Numbered from the stretch's first letter, positions 37,044 to 45,821 are shown. The stretch: 64,000 nucleotides of DNA from Camelimonas lactis (GCF_004342915.1 NZ_SLWL01000010.1:1-64000); one strand, 5' to 3'. Translations and numbers: made by a program. The notes: generated by a model not told the origin, from the sequence alone.

Positions 37044-38240
37044 TCAGCGTTCCTTGCCTGGCGCGACCGGCTCGACAAAGATGTTTGGCGCCACCACGCG
37101 CACCTTGGCGCGCTGGCCGCCCTGGCCCACGGTTTCACGCACCTGGCCTTCGCGGGCGCCAACGGTCTGCTCCTCATTGATCGTCTGCGGACCGATGCCG
37201 GAGGACTCATTCGAGGCGGTGGGCAGGGTGGAGGGATCGACGGGGGCTTCCTCATCGGCCTCGGGGGCGGGCTCCGGCTTCCGGCTGGCGGCGACGGCCT
37301 TCGGCCGCGACAGCTCCTCGGACTTCTCTTCCGTGACGATCATGTCGCCCCGGCCGGATTTCAGCATGTTCTCGGCCGGCTGCAACGCCGTCGCCCAGCT
37401 CTCGTCCGCCTTGCGGCAGGTGCAGGCGGGATCGAAGGATTTCTTGTACTTCCCGGCGTTCGGCAGCTCCGTATAGGGTTTGCCCTCGCGGTTGCCGGCG
37501 CGTTCGATAACCCCGTCGCCGGACATGAAATACACCAGCGTCTGGGTGTTGGGGCACAGCGCCTGGCACATGTCCTCCGCGCCTTCGCGGCGGTTGGAGG
37601 GCAGCGGGAAGAAATAGCCGTCGCAGGCGCGCACGCAGACCACGCGGGAGCCGCCGTAGCGCGGCGAATTCTCGGTCGCCTGGCGGTGCGTGTTCATCTC
37701 GTACTGCTGCTGGTCCGGCGGCGGCGGCGCGGCCTGGCCGCCGCCGAACAGCCGCTCGAAGAAATTCGGTTCACGCTGGCCGCCGGGACTGCAATACCGG
37801 GCGATGGCCGCCATCAGCGCCTGACGGCGGGCGGGGTTGCCCTGGGCCTGGCTCTGGGCGTTGGCGTAGGCGCCCTGCAGCGCGCGCAGGCGGGCGTCGA
37901 TCTGGCTGCATTGCGGCGGGCGGTCGCCAAAAAACAGGAAGCCGCGATCACAGCCAAATCGCGACCGTTGCGCCTGAAGCTGGATGATCTCGCCGCGAAT
38001 CTGGCTGGCCTGGCCAGCCGCCTGCGGGTTGCCGCGCGACAGCGCCGAAAGCTCCGCCCGATACTGGTCGCAGGCCGGCGACTGGGCCGCCGCCACGCCG
38101 GCGCTGACCCCGAGCGCCACGGCGCCGGTGGCGATGAGCTTCAACACGCGCCGGCCCGTCGCCGACAGCCAGATACCGGCCCCGGAAAGGGCGGGGGCGT
38201 CGGTCAGGGCGTGGGAAGCAGGGGCGCGCCGCAGGTTCAT
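37044..38240 (-). CDS. DUF2865 exported protein
   Basis: A 398-residue protein with an N-terminal basic region and a hydrophobic signal segment (VLKLIATGAVALGVSAGVAA). The DUF2865 core has CDQYRAELSALSRG, GCDRGFLFFGDRPPQCSQID, VVCVRACDGYFFPLPSNRR and MCQALCPNTQTLVYFMSG. The many Cys residues suggest disulfides in the periplasm. The tail is Glu/Pro-rich and low-complexity. The family is nearly confined to Hyphomicrobiales and helps place the organism. The function is unknown. Confidence 0.88.
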   Translation of the reverse strand: MNLRRAPASHALTDAPALSGAGIWLSATGRRVLKLIATGAVALGVSAGVAAAQSPACDQYRAELSALSRGNPQAAGQASQIRGEIIQLQAQRSRFGCDRGFLFFGDRPPQCSQIDARLRALQGAYANAQSQAQGNPARRQALMAAIARYCSPGGQREPNFFERLFGGGQAAPPPPDQQQYEMNTHRQATENSPRYGGSRVVCVRACDGYFFPLPSNRREGAEDMCQALCPNTQTLVYFMSGDGVIERAGNREGKPYTELPNAGKYKKSFDPACTCRKADESWATALQPAENMLKSGRGDMIVTEEKSEELSRPKAVAASRKPEPAPEADEEAPVDPSTLPTASNESSGIGPQTINEEQTVGAREGQVRETVGQGGQRAKVRVVAPNIFVEPVAPGKER

Positions 38241-38720
38241 CGAATCATCCCGCTAGTGCATTTTCAGGCGGGGCGTGCGCCACGCCGCATGGAGAAAATG
38301 CGCCAGAGCAAAAAGTTAGAGCATATGTCTGTCAGCCTGAACCTGATTTCAGGGTCGCTCGAGCCTGCAATCCGGTCAGTGTCCGTATGCTGATCATTCT
38401 ATCTCGCCGTAAATGCGGCCGTTCGCAAGTTTTCCGGCCAGCCCGGCCCGCGCCGGAGGTTGACTGGCTGGCGTCCGTGGCCGCGCCGCCACGGATGAAC
38501 GGCGGCGAACCCGTTGGCGTCGCCGTGCGATAACCGGTGGAGGGCTGCTTGCCGCCAGGGCGGGGCGTCGCCATCTGTGGTTCCGGCAGCCGCGCCGCCC
38601 CTTCCGGGCAGGCTGGCCGTTGGCGCCGAAGTTTTGCCCAGGCATTCTGGGTTAACGTATTTTCCGGCGACGGGGCGGGCCCCGGCCAGATGATGTCCCC
38701 CAGCGAGGAAACGAACGCAC
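38241..38720. other. Divergent spacer with palindromic element
   Basis: About 480 bases between the divergent DUF2865 and creA genes. Besides the element at 38256-38330 it holds no supported gene. Both promoters must lie here. Confidence 0.5.
38256..38330. repeat. Palindromic intergenic element, nested inverted repeats
   Basis: GCATTTTC (38258-38265) and GAAAATGC (38294-38301) form the outer arms. The inner arms are GGCGTG and CACGCC. The trailing AGAGCAAAAAGTTAGAGCAT is like sequences I recall from many Hyphomicrobiales intergenic regions. Part of the same motif (AGCGCATTTTCC) occurs near 12362-12373. Confidence 0.55.
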
Positions 38721-39305
38721 ATGACCAGCGCCGCAATGACTTCCGACGATCAGCACGGCTCGCCGGCAGCCCGCCGCCGGGGCTGGACTACCTTGCGGGT
38801 TCTTGCCGCCGGCGTCGCCGCGCTCGCGGCGGCGGCCGCCGCCGCGCCAGCCGCCCTGGCCGACGGGCCGGACGTCATCCTGAAGAAATCCACGGTCTGG
38901 AAGTTCATGACCCCGGACGACAAGCTGGTGGTCTATGGCATCGACGACCCGCTGGTGGAGGGCGTCGCCTGCCACTACACCCTGCCGGAGCGCGGCGGCG
39001 TCAAGGGCATGCTGGGCGTCGCCGAGGAAGTCTCCGACATCTCGCTAGCCTGTAACCAGATCGGGCCGATCGCCATCAAGGAGAAGTTCACCCAGGGCGA
39101 CGTGGTGTTCTCCGAGCGCCGCTCGCTGATCTTCAAGAAGATGCAGATCGTGCGCGCCTGCGATGCAAAGCGCAACACGCTGGTTTATCTGGTTTATTCC
39201 GACCGGTTGATTGAAGGCTCGCCCCAGAACGCCACCGCAGCCGTGCCGATTGCCCCCTGGGGCGGCCAGGGCGCGCCGGTAAAGTGCGCCGACTGGGTGA
39301 AATGA
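38721..39305 (+). CDS. creA: CreA family exported protein
   Basis: A 194-residue protein. A long Ala-rich signal segment (about residues 20-48) is followed by a CreA domain with VDGVACHYTLPERGG-like spacing (here EGVACHYTLPERGG), DISLACNQIGPI and FKKMQIVRACDAKRNTLVYL. GAGGAAACG lies upstream of ATG 38721. CreA is encoded next to the creBCD regulators in enterobacteria, but its activity is unknown and no regulators are here. Confidence 0.87.
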   Translation: MTSAAMTSDDQHGSPAARRRGWTTLRVLAAGVAALAAAAAAAPAALADGPDVILKKSTVWKFMTPDDKLVVYGIDDPLVEGVACHYTLPERGGVKGMLGVAEEVSDISLACNQIGPIAIKEKFTQGDVVFSERRSLIFKKMQIVRACDAKRNTLVYLVYSDRLIEGSPQNATAAVPIAPWGGQGAPVKCADWVK

Positions 39306-39500
39306 GCCGCGCCATTTGTCGGCCAGCGCTTGACGGCGCGCCCGCGCCGTCGCAAAACGGGCTCCATGACGACGGCCCGCATTATTATTGCGATCTGCAT
39401 TATAACCGGCTAGCGCGCTGCGCGGCCCGGAGCCGTCCCCTTTTCAGAACCTGAAAATTGGATTGCACTCCCGGCCGCCGGCCTTGGGAGAGGTACGACC

Positions 39501-41273
39501 GTGCAAATCGATGCGCAGAATGACGCGCTGCGGCAGGCTGGCCCGGAAGATATCCAGGACAGGGGCCTGCGCCTGTACAACACCCTGACCCGCGCGAAGG
39601 ACGACTTCCGTCCCATCGATCCGGCCAATGTGCGCATGTACGCCTGTGGCCCCACCGTCTACGACGACGCCCACATCGGCAACGCCCGCCCCATTATCGT
39701 CTTCGACACCCTGTTCCGCGTGCTGCGCCAGCTTTATGGCGCGGCCGCCGTCACCTACGTCCGCAACATCACGGACGTGGACGACAAGATCAACGCCCGC
39801 GCCGCCGAACGCGGCGTCACCATCCGCGACCTCACCGAAGTCACGGCGCGGCGCTTCCACGCCGACATTCGCGCCCTTGGCGTGCTGATGCCCGACCAGG
39901 TGAACGTGGAGGGCGAGCCGCCGCGCTTCATCGAGCCGCGCGCCACCGAGCACATCGTCGAGATGCGCGATCTCATCGGGCGCCTCATTGCCCGCGACAT
40001 CGCCTATGTCGCTGAGGACCACGTGCTGTTCTCCGTCGCCGCCATGGGGCGCAAGGCGGGCATGCCGCGATATGGCGCCCTCGCCAACCGCACGCTGGAC
40101 GAGATGCTGGCCGGCGCCCGCGTCGAGGTGGCGCCCTACAAGCGCGACCCGATGGATTTCGTGCTGTGGAAGCCGTCGAAGGAGAACGAGCCAGGCTGGC
40201 CGTCGCCGGGCGGCATCGCCGTTCCTGGGCGCCCCGGCTGGCATATCGAATGCTCGGCCATGTCGTGGAAGCACCTGATCCAGGGTTTTGCCGGGCGCAT
40301 CGCCTGCGATCCGGCAGAGGCCAATGTCTTCGACATTCACGCCGGCGGCATCGACCTGGTGTTTCCGCACCATGAGGACGAGATTGCCCAGTCGTGCTGC
40401 GCCCTCGATGCGCCGCGCATGGCCAACTACTGGCTGCACAACGGCTTTCTTCAGGTCGAAGGCCAGAAGATGTCGAAGTCGCTCGGCAATTTCGTCACCA
40501 TCCGCGACCTGCTGACCAGCGGCAAGTTCGGCGGCCCGTGGGCCGGGCCGGTGATCCGCTGGGCCATGCTGGAAACCCACTACCGCCAGCCCATCGACTG
40601 GACCGAGAAGCGCCTCGCCCGGGCGCAGACGGAGCTGGAGACGATCGCCGGCGCCATCGGCGCCCTGCAGGGCCGCTTCTTCGGCGGCTGCGACATCACC
40701 CTGCGGCGGTGGATCGCCGACCTGGACCAGGCGCCGCCGGCGCCGTTCCTCGGCTTCCTGATGGACGACCTCAACACCCCCGGCGCCATCGGCTGGGTGC
40801 GCGGGCTGATCGGCCGCATGGCCTCGGATCTGGAAGCCGCCGGCCAGGTGATCCGCGCCCTGTCGTTCCTCGGCCTGGTCAGCCGCCAGACGCCGCTGGC
40901 CCTGGCCGCGCCGCTTGGCTGCGGCCAGTTCAGCCCGGAAACCGGCATGTTCGGCTTCAGCATGAGCCGCATCTGGCGCACGGCGCACGTCAATGGCGAC
41001 GCCCGCCTGCTGGAATCCACCCGCGAGGAGCTGGCGCGCAAGAAGATCGCCATCGAGACCGACGCCAATGGTCTGGTGTCCTTCCGCAGCGAGGCTGACG
41101 ACGATCCCGCCCTGGCGCGGGTCAATGCGCTGGTCGCCGCCCGCGCCGACGCCCGCGCCCGCAAGGACTGGGCCGAGGCCGACCGCATTCGCGATGAACT
41201 CGCCGCCATGGGCGCCGTGGTCAAGGATACGAAGGACGGCGGCGTTTCCATCGAATGGGTCGCGGGGCAATAA
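39501..41273 (+). CDS. cysS: Cysteinyl-tRNA synthetase, unusually long
   Basis: Class I synthetase that charges tRNA-Cys. The zinc Cys49 and HIGN (58-61) lie in [18 protein letters not shown], and [13 protein letters not shown] and [12 protein letters not shown] follow. The KMSKS loop is [14 protein letters not shown]. The protein has 590 residues, over 100 more than usual. The extra length is mostly between the anticodon-stem region and the C-terminal [20 protein letters not shown], in a part containing [20 protein letters not shown]. The start is GTG 39501 behind GGGAGAGG. It begins a three-gene set with a GNAT gene and cimA. Confidence 0.93.
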   Translation: MQIDAQNDALRQAGPEDIQDRGLRLYNTLTRAKDDFRPIDPANVRMYACGPTVYDDAHIGNARPIIVFDTLFRVLRQLYGAAAVTYVRNITDVDDKINARAAERGVTIRDLTEVTARRFHADIRALGVLMPDQVNVEGEPPRFIEPRATEHIVEMRDLIGRLIARDIAYVAEDHVLFSVAAMGRKAGMPRYGALANRTLDEMLAGARVEVAPYKRDPMDFVLWKPSKENEPGWPSPGGIAVPGRPGWHIECSAMSWKHLIQGFAGRIACDPAEANVFDIHAGGIDLVFPHHEDEIAQSCCALDAPRMANYWLHNGFLQVEGQKMSKSLGNFVTIRDLLTSGKFGGPWAGPVIRWAMLETHYRQPIDWTEKRLARAQTELETIAGAIGALQGRFFGGCDITLRRWIADLDQAPPAPFLGFLMDDLNTPGAIGWVRGLIGRMASDLEAAGQVIRALSFLGLVSRQTPLALAAPLGCGQFSPETGMFGFSMSRIWRTAHVNGDARLLESTREELARKKIAIETDANGLVSFRSEADDDPALARVNALVAARADARARKDWAEADRIRDELAAMGAVVKDTKDGGVSIEWVAGQ

Positions 41274-41282
41274 GGGCCAGCC

Positions 41283-41804
41283 ATGGGACAGCAATTCAAC
41301 GCGGGCCTGCGCCCGTTTCTGCCCTCGGACGGCCCGGTGCTGGCCGAGATCTTTCGCGAGGCCATCCATGTGCTGGCCGGGGACGATTACGACGACGCCC
41401 AGCGCGACGCCTGGGCGTCCACCGCCGACGACGAAGAGGCGTTTGTCAGCCGCCTCGCCGGCAATCTCACCCTGGTTGCTGTCGTGGGCGGTTCGCCGGC
41501 CGGTTTCGCCTCGCTGCGCGGCAAGGACCACATCGACATGCTGTTCGTGCATCCGTCCGCCGCCGGGCAGGGCATTGGCGCGATGTTGCTCGGCGCCCTG
41601 GAGAAGCTGGCGACGGCGCGCGGCGCCGCGGCGTTGACCGCGGACGTCAGCGACGTCGCCTCGCACCTGTTCGGCAAGCTGGGGTTTGAGCCGCAGCGCC
41701 GCGAAACCGTGGATATCGACGGCGTCTGGCTTGGCCGCACCATGATGCGCAAGCAACTTGCCGGCAACAACGACAAAAACACTGCGCCTGGGGGGCGGCA
41801 ATGA
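41283..41804 (+). CDS. GNAT family N-acetyltransferase
   Basis: A 173-residue acetyltransferase with the usual order of elements: FLPSDGPVLAEIFREAIHVL at the N-terminus, then the strand DHIDMLFVHPSAAGQGIGAM with the acetyl-CoA loop. ADVSDVASHLFGKLGFEPQ at the end is a typical closing motif. It lies nine bases after cysS and overlaps cimA by four bases (ATGA), so all three are probably translated from one message. The substrate is unknown. Confidence 0.87.
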   Translation: MGQQFNAGLRPFLPSDGPVLAEIFREAIHVLAGDDYDDAQRDAWASTADDEEAFVSRLAGNLTLVAVVGGSPAGFASLRGKDHIDMLFVHPSAAGQGIGAMLLGALEKLATARGAAALTADVSDVASHLFGKLGFEPQRRETVDIDGVWLGRTMMRKQLAGNNDKNTAPGGRQ

Positions 41805-43396
41805 CGCGGGAACGGCTGTATCTGTTCGACACCACGCTGCGCGACGGCGCCCAGACCACCGGGGTCGACTTCTCCCTCGACGACAAGCGCCAGATCGCCG
41901 GCATGCTCGACCGGCTAGGAATCGACTATGTGGAGGGGGGCTATCCAGGCGCCAATCCCACCGACACCGAGTTCTTCCAGGAAAAGCGCACGAAGAACGC
42001 GATCTTCACCGCTTTCGGCATGACCCGAAGGGCCGGCCGCTCCGCAGCCAACGATCCGGGCGTCGCCGCGCTGCTCGACAGCCGGGCGGACGCCATCTGC
42101 TTCGTCGCCAAGAGCTGGGACTACCAGGTGCACGTGGCCCTGGAAGTGCCGCTTGAGGAAAATATCGCCGGCATTCGCGACAGCGTCGCCGCCGCGAAAG
42201 CGGCCGGCCGTGAGGTCATGCTCGATTGCGAGCACTTCTTCGACGGCTACAAGGCCAACCCCGACTACGCCCTGGCCTGCGCGACGGCGGCGTACGAATC
42301 CGGCGCCCGCTGGGTGGTGCTGTGCGACACCAATGGCGGCACGCTGCCGGATGAGGTGGAGCGCATTGTCGGTGAGGTGGTGCGCCACATCCCTGGCGAC
42401 CATGTCGGCGTCCACCCCCATGACGACACTGGCTGCGCCGTCGCCAATGCCCTGGCGGCCGTCCGCGCCGGCGCCCGGCAGATCCAGGGCACGCTCAACG
42501 GCCTGGGCGAGCGCTGCGGCAACGCCAACCTCGTCTCGCTGATTCCGACGCTGATGCTGAAAGAGCCCTACGCCTCGCGTTTCCAGCTGGGGGTGACGCA
42601 GGAGGGGCTGGCTGGTCTTACTCATGCCTCGCGGGCGCTGGATGAGGTGCTCAACCGGGCCCCCAACCGTCATGCGCCTTACGTTGGCGCCAGCGCCTTC
42701 GCCACCAAGGCCGGCATCCATGCCTCGGCGGTGCTCAAGGACCCGCGCACCTATGAGCACGTGGCGCCGGAAACCGTGGGCAACAGCCGCCAGTTGCTGG
42801 TGTCGTTGCAGGCCGGAAAATCCAACATCCTGGCCGAGCTTGAGCGGGTCGGCATCCATGTGGACAAGGATGACCGCCGCATTGGCCGCCTGCTGGAGGT
42901 GGTGAAGGAAAAGGAAGCCGCCGGCTACGCCTATGAGGGCGCTGACGCCTCGTTCTACCTGCTGGCCCGGCGCGTGCTGGGCGACCTGCCGCAGTTCTTC
43001 GACGTGGAGCGTTTCAGCGTCAGCATCGAGCGCCGCTTCAACGCCCTGGGCGAACAGGTGACGGTGGCCCAGGCGGTGGTGAAGGTCCGCGTTGGCGATG
43101 AGGAGCTGATTTCAGTGGGCGAGGGCAACGGCCCGGTCAACGCCCTCGACGTCGCCCTGCGCAAGGATCTGGGCAAGTACCAGCCGTTTATCGCCGGCCT
43201 CGGCCTGCGCGACTTCAAGGTGCGGGTGTTCCAGGGCGGCACGGATGCGGTGACCCGGGTGCTGATCGAAAGCGGCGACCGCAGCGGCGACAGCTGGGTG
43301 ACGGTCGGCGTCAGCCCCAACATCATCGACGCCTCCTTCCAGGCCCTGACCGATTCCATCGTCTACAAGCTGGTGAAGAGCGGCGCCGGGGCATGA
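41801..43396 (+). CDS. cimA: Citramalate synthase
   Basis: Condenses pyruvate and acetyl-CoA to (R)-citramalate, the first step of the threonine-independent route to isoleucine. The 531-residue protein has the HMGL-like TIM barrel (LYLFDTTLRDGAQTTGVDF, HPHDDTGCAVANALAAVRAG, QGTLNGLGERCGNANLVSL) and a LeuA-dimer regulatory domain. YVGASAFATKAGIHASAV marks the CimA group rather than LeuA. Its last 90 bases plus about 100 bases beyond occur again, mutated, at 44226-44453. Confidence 0.93.
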   Translation: MTRERLYLFDTTLRDGAQTTGVDFSLDDKRQIAGMLDRLGIDYVEGGYPGANPTDTEFFQEKRTKNAIFTAFGMTRRAGRSAANDPGVAALLDSRADAICFVAKSWDYQVHVALEVPLEENIAGIRDSVAAAKAAGREVMLDCEHFFDGYKANPDYALACATAAYESGARWVVLCDTNGGTLPDEVERIVGEVVRHIPGDHVGVHPHDDTGCAVANALAAVRAGARQIQGTLNGLGERCGNANLVSLIPTLMLKEPYASRFQLGVTQEGLAGLTHASRALDEVLNRAPNRHAPYVGASAFATKAGIHASAVLKDPRTYEHVAPETVGNSRQLLVSLQAGKSNILAELERVGIHVDKDDRRIGRLLEVVKEKEAAGYAYEGADASFYLLARRVLGDLPQFFDVERFSVSIERRFNALGEQVTVAQAVVKVRVGDEELISVGEGNGPVNALDVALRKDLGKYQPFIAGLGLRDFKVRVFQGGTDAVTRVLIESGDRSGDSWVTVGVSPNIIDASFQALTDSIVYKLVKSGAGA

Positions 43397-43472
43397 GCGG
43401 GTGACCGGCGCCGGGCTCAACGCGCCGTTCCAATGGGGCGCCCTGATTGAATGGGGCGCTCTCCCGATGCCG

Positions 43473-44096
43473 TCATTCGTAAAGTATACCGTCGATCAGA
43501 CGAGCCCGGCGGGCTCCGTCAATGGCGGTGACCCTGCCAGCCCTGGCGATTTCCTCCGGCGCGGCCGCAGGCATGGATGAAGCTATCTGTCCTTCCGGAC
43601 AGGCACGAGCCTGCGGTTCGTGCGCCAGATCACTGAGGGGAGACGCGGCGTAGTCGGCCGTCGTCGGAGGGGCGGGCTGGAGGGCATGCGGAGGGACACG
43701 AGGGCGGCCGCGCGGCGGCTTCGGCGGCGGTGCGCCAGGAATTTCAAGTAAGGCCCGCAGATCTTCCCGATCGGTTATCTCGGGGCGCCTTGCGAAGAGG
43801 TCGTTTGTCAGTTCGCCGCCCGAAGAGGCGGCGTCGCGGAGCGACGGGCCCAGGTTTTCATAGATCGGGCTGATGTTCCCATGGAGATCGCCTGCGGGAG
43901 TTGGAAATGGGCGATTGGAATCCTCCGCGCTTACGCCTGCTTCCTGCGAAGCCGACGGCTGATTCGGACCCATGAAAGTTGCTTTTGGTTGAACATGGTT
44001 CTCAGGGATTGCGCGGTTGACGCGCCGAATGCCGGTTGATGCGTCGGTCTGCCATTTTTGAGCATCTCTTCTTACAAGTCGCGTTGATCTGGCCAT
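43473..44096 (-). CDS. Proline-rich protein with EPIYA-like motif (copy 1), effector candidate
   Basis: A 207-residue protein of no family I recognise. A basic N-terminus (STRLVRRDAQKW) is followed by a tyrosine motif NISPIYENLGPSLRDA with Tyr79. This resembles EPIYA-type motifs (E-P-I-Y-x) that host kinases phosphorylate in CagA, Bep, Tarp and similar effectors. Tyr-Glu-Asn-Leu also fits the pY-x-N ligand of Grb2. A Pro-rich part (GAPPPKPPRGRPRVPPH) looks like an SH3 ligand. The tail SSMPAAAPEEIARAGRV is shared with two neighbours. No Sec signal is seen. The 5' end and promoter are AT-rich. It converges on cimA. Secretion is inferred only. Confidence 0.65.
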   Translation of the reverse strand: MARSTRLVRRDAQKWQTDASTGIRRVNRAIPENHVQPKATFMGPNQPSASQEAGVSAEDSNRPFPTPAGDLHGNISPIYENLGPSLRDAASSGGELTNDLFARRPEITDREDLRALLEIPGAPPPKPPRGRPRVPPHALQPAPPTTADYAASPLSDLAHEPQARACPEGQIASSMPAAAPEEIARAGRVTAIDGARRARLIDGILYE

Positions 44097-44225
44097 TTTT
44101 TATCCAAATCTATAAAATATTTATATATATTTTGATTAAACATTATGAAAAACGTCAGCATGCGGAGAATAAATCAGCTGTTCTACGTCTCAATGCCGGG
44201 GAAGTCCCCGGCGCTCGTAACTGGC

Positions 44226-44453
44226 CAGCCGGGTGACGGTCGGTGGCAGCCCCAACATGATCGACGCCTCCTTCCAGACCCTGGCTGGTTCCATCGTCTG
44301 CAGACTGGTGAAGTGCGGCGCCTGGGCGTGACCAGGCGACCGGCGTCAGGCCTGGGGCGGGCTTGCGGCTCGGGCTCACCGCGCGGGCTCCGATCGGACT
44401 GCCGTCCTGATTGAATGGGACGCTCTCCCGACTCCCGATGCTGCCATTAGAGG
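44226..44453 (+). repeat. Duplicated 3' end of cimA
   Basis: The copy begins CAGCCGGGTGACGGTCGG and follows cimA from 43291 (CAGCTGGGTGACGGTCGG) through ATCGACGCCTCCTTCCAG and CTGGTGAAG. It carries on past the cimA stop to TGATTGAATGGG and CGCTCTCCCGA (43445-43479 in the original). It has many substitutions and no start, so it is not translated as CimA. It marks a tandem duplication that also made effector copies 1 and 2. Confidence 0.9.
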
Positions 44454-45083
44454 GACACATCCTCGATCACGTGAGAGATCCGGCCGCGGGCGCGCATGTA
44501 GGAGCTCCAACCACGGGGGCTGTCGGCCGCTGCGATTTCGCTCGGCGCGGCCGCAGGCATGGATGAGGGACCTATCCGCCCTGCCGGATAGGCCGGGGGC
44601 CTGCGGTTCGGCCAGATCACCGGAAGGCGGCGCGGTTGGGCGGGAGCCATGCGGAGGGATTGGCGGGGGGGCATGCGGAGGGACCGGCGGGGGAATTTCA
44701 GCACTGTCCAGAGAGGGAGGACGCAGATGTCCCGAAGCGGTTCTTTCGACGTGGATAACGACGCGGCCGCTTGCCGTTTCCTCGCCCAAAGGAAGGGCAT
44801 CGCGGAGCTCCCGGACGACGTTGTCATAGGCAGGGCCAATGTTTTCATAAACAGGGTCGAGCGTCGCATAGGGAGGGGAGGCGCTGGGGGCAGCTGGAAG
44901 TGGGCGGCCGAAATTCTTCATGCTTACGCCCGCTACCGGCAAAGCCCCCTGCTGACCCATGAAAATTGCATTCAGCTCATTACCGACCGCAGGCCCGACG
45001 TGTTTGACATGCAGAAAATCGGTTGGAGGGCTGATTTGTTCTTTTCGAATTTTTCTTTTTACAAGTCTTGATATTGCTTCCAT
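44376..45083 (-). CDS. Proline-rich protein with EPIYA-like motif (copy 2), frameshifted end
   Basis: Paralogue of the 43.5-kb gene: the first 100 residues align, including RLVKR, FMG, AGVS and RPLP. Tyr79 lies in LDPVYENIGPAYDNVV, with a second pY-x-N-type site at Tyr86. A proline array PPPVPPHAPPPIPPHG follows. After SGDLAEPQAPG the frame departs from the paralogue; the expected tail PSSMPAAAPSEIAAADSPRG is encoded in another frame that stops at 44447. One extra G in a GGGGG run at 44595-44599 explains the shift. As written, the protein has 235 residues with an unrelated end. GGAA precedes the ATG, and a promoter candidate lies upstream. Confidence 0.6.
   Translation of the reverse strand: MEAISRLVKRKIRKEQISPPTDFLHVKHVGPAVGNELNAIFMGQQGALPVAGVSMKNFGRPLPAAPSASPPYATLDPVYENIGPAYDNVVRELRDALPLGEETASGRVVIHVERTASGHLRPPSLDSAEIPPPVPPHAPPPIPPHGSRPTAPPSGDLAEPQAPGLSGRADRSLIHACGRAERNRSGRQPPWLELLHARPRPDLSRDRGCVPLMAASGVGRASHSIRTAVRSEPAR
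44595..44599 (-). other. G5 tract at the frameshift of copy 2
   Basis: Copy 1 reads CAGGCACGAGCCTG where copy 2 reads TAGGCCGGGGGCCTG, one base longer. The shift falls where the two protein tails stop aligning. Slippage in the G run could switch the tail on and off, or the gene is decaying. Confidence 0.5.
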
Positions 45084-45100
45084 CTCAATGTTCCAATTCA

Positions 45101-45131
45101 GTTAATTTATAATAATCGTTGGTATATGTTG
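45101..45131 (-). promoter_or_regulatory. Promoter candidate for copy 2
   Basis: On the minus strand TTAACA and TATAAA are separated by 18 bases. They lie about 20-50 bases before the ATG at 45083, in an AT-rich patch unlike the surrounding DNA. Confidence 0.4.
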
Positions 45132-45218
45132 TTAACATTCTGTGGGGTGTTGTGGGTGCGATACGCGCGCCTGTCAATAAAAGGGGCAGCGCCGGCGCAC
45201 GCCGGCCCTCCAGCGCCG

Positions 45219-45821
45219 TCAATCGAGGAGCAGGTCGTCAATCATGCCCTCCAGGGGGCGGCCACGCCGATCGTTCGCGACCGGGTCCCTGACCCTGCCG
45301 CCGCTCCTCGTTTCTTCCGGTCTGGCCGCCGCAGGCATGGAAGAGACCGCGCCTTGCTGGCTGGACGAGGCTGGAGGGCGGGGGGCGTCCGCCGGACCGG
45401 CAGCGGGTAGCGAGGGGCGGCCCGGAATGGAGACGGCGGGCCGTGGGAGGGCTGGGCCGGGAGGGCGGGCCCAAGGCTCCATCCCGCCATCAATCATATC
45501 CCTTTGGAGCCTCCCGGCGGCAGGCCCTCGTTGTTCTTCCCATGGAGGGGTGCGGAAAATCTGTTGTTGGGGCGCTCTTCCCAATTCGTCATGTGCGGTA
45601 GGGAAAGGGTCAGGGGGAGGAGGAGACGAAGAAGGCGAATGAGGGGCAGAGGGAGGAAACATCATCCCTTCTGGAAGGATCTGCCCATTGTCCAGGAGGG
45701 CGCCCCCGGGAAGCGCGGGCCGCTGAAAATCGTCGGCGCCACGATTGACAGGCTGCGGGTTGCCGCGGTTCCCATCTGGGGCAGGCGGGGCATATCGCCG
45801 ATCTGGCGGGAATTCGCGCAA
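45219..45821 (-). CDS. Proline-rich protein sharing the C-terminal tail (copy 3)
   Basis: A 200-residue, Pro-rich, low-complexity protein (SPSSSPPPPDPFPTAHDELG and others) without the tyrosine motif. Its end, AVSSMPAAARPEETRSGGRV, then RRGRPLEGMIDDLLLD, matches copy 1 (ASSMPAAAPEEIARAGRV, then RRARLIDGILYE). The shared tail suggests a sorting or secretion signal, by inference. The start is a TTG at 45821 with TTGGAG seven bases upstream. Just before it the DNA turns very AT-rich. It may be a truncated or diverged member of the same family. Confidence 0.55.
   Translation of the reverse strand: MREFPPDRRYAPPAPDGNRGNPQPVNRGADDFQRPALPGGALLDNGQILPEGMMFPPSAPHSPSSSPPPPDPFPTAHDELGRAPQQQIFRTPPWEEQRGPAAGRLQRDMIDGGMEPWARPPGPALPRPAVSIPGRPSLPAAGPADAPRPPASSSQQGAVSSMPAAARPEETRSGGRVRDPVANDRRGRPLEGMIDDLLLD

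Noticed and set aside
39444-41801. 785-codon open frame on the minus strand
   Set aside because: It is antisense to cysS and the GNAT gene with the typical skewed composition of shadow frames.
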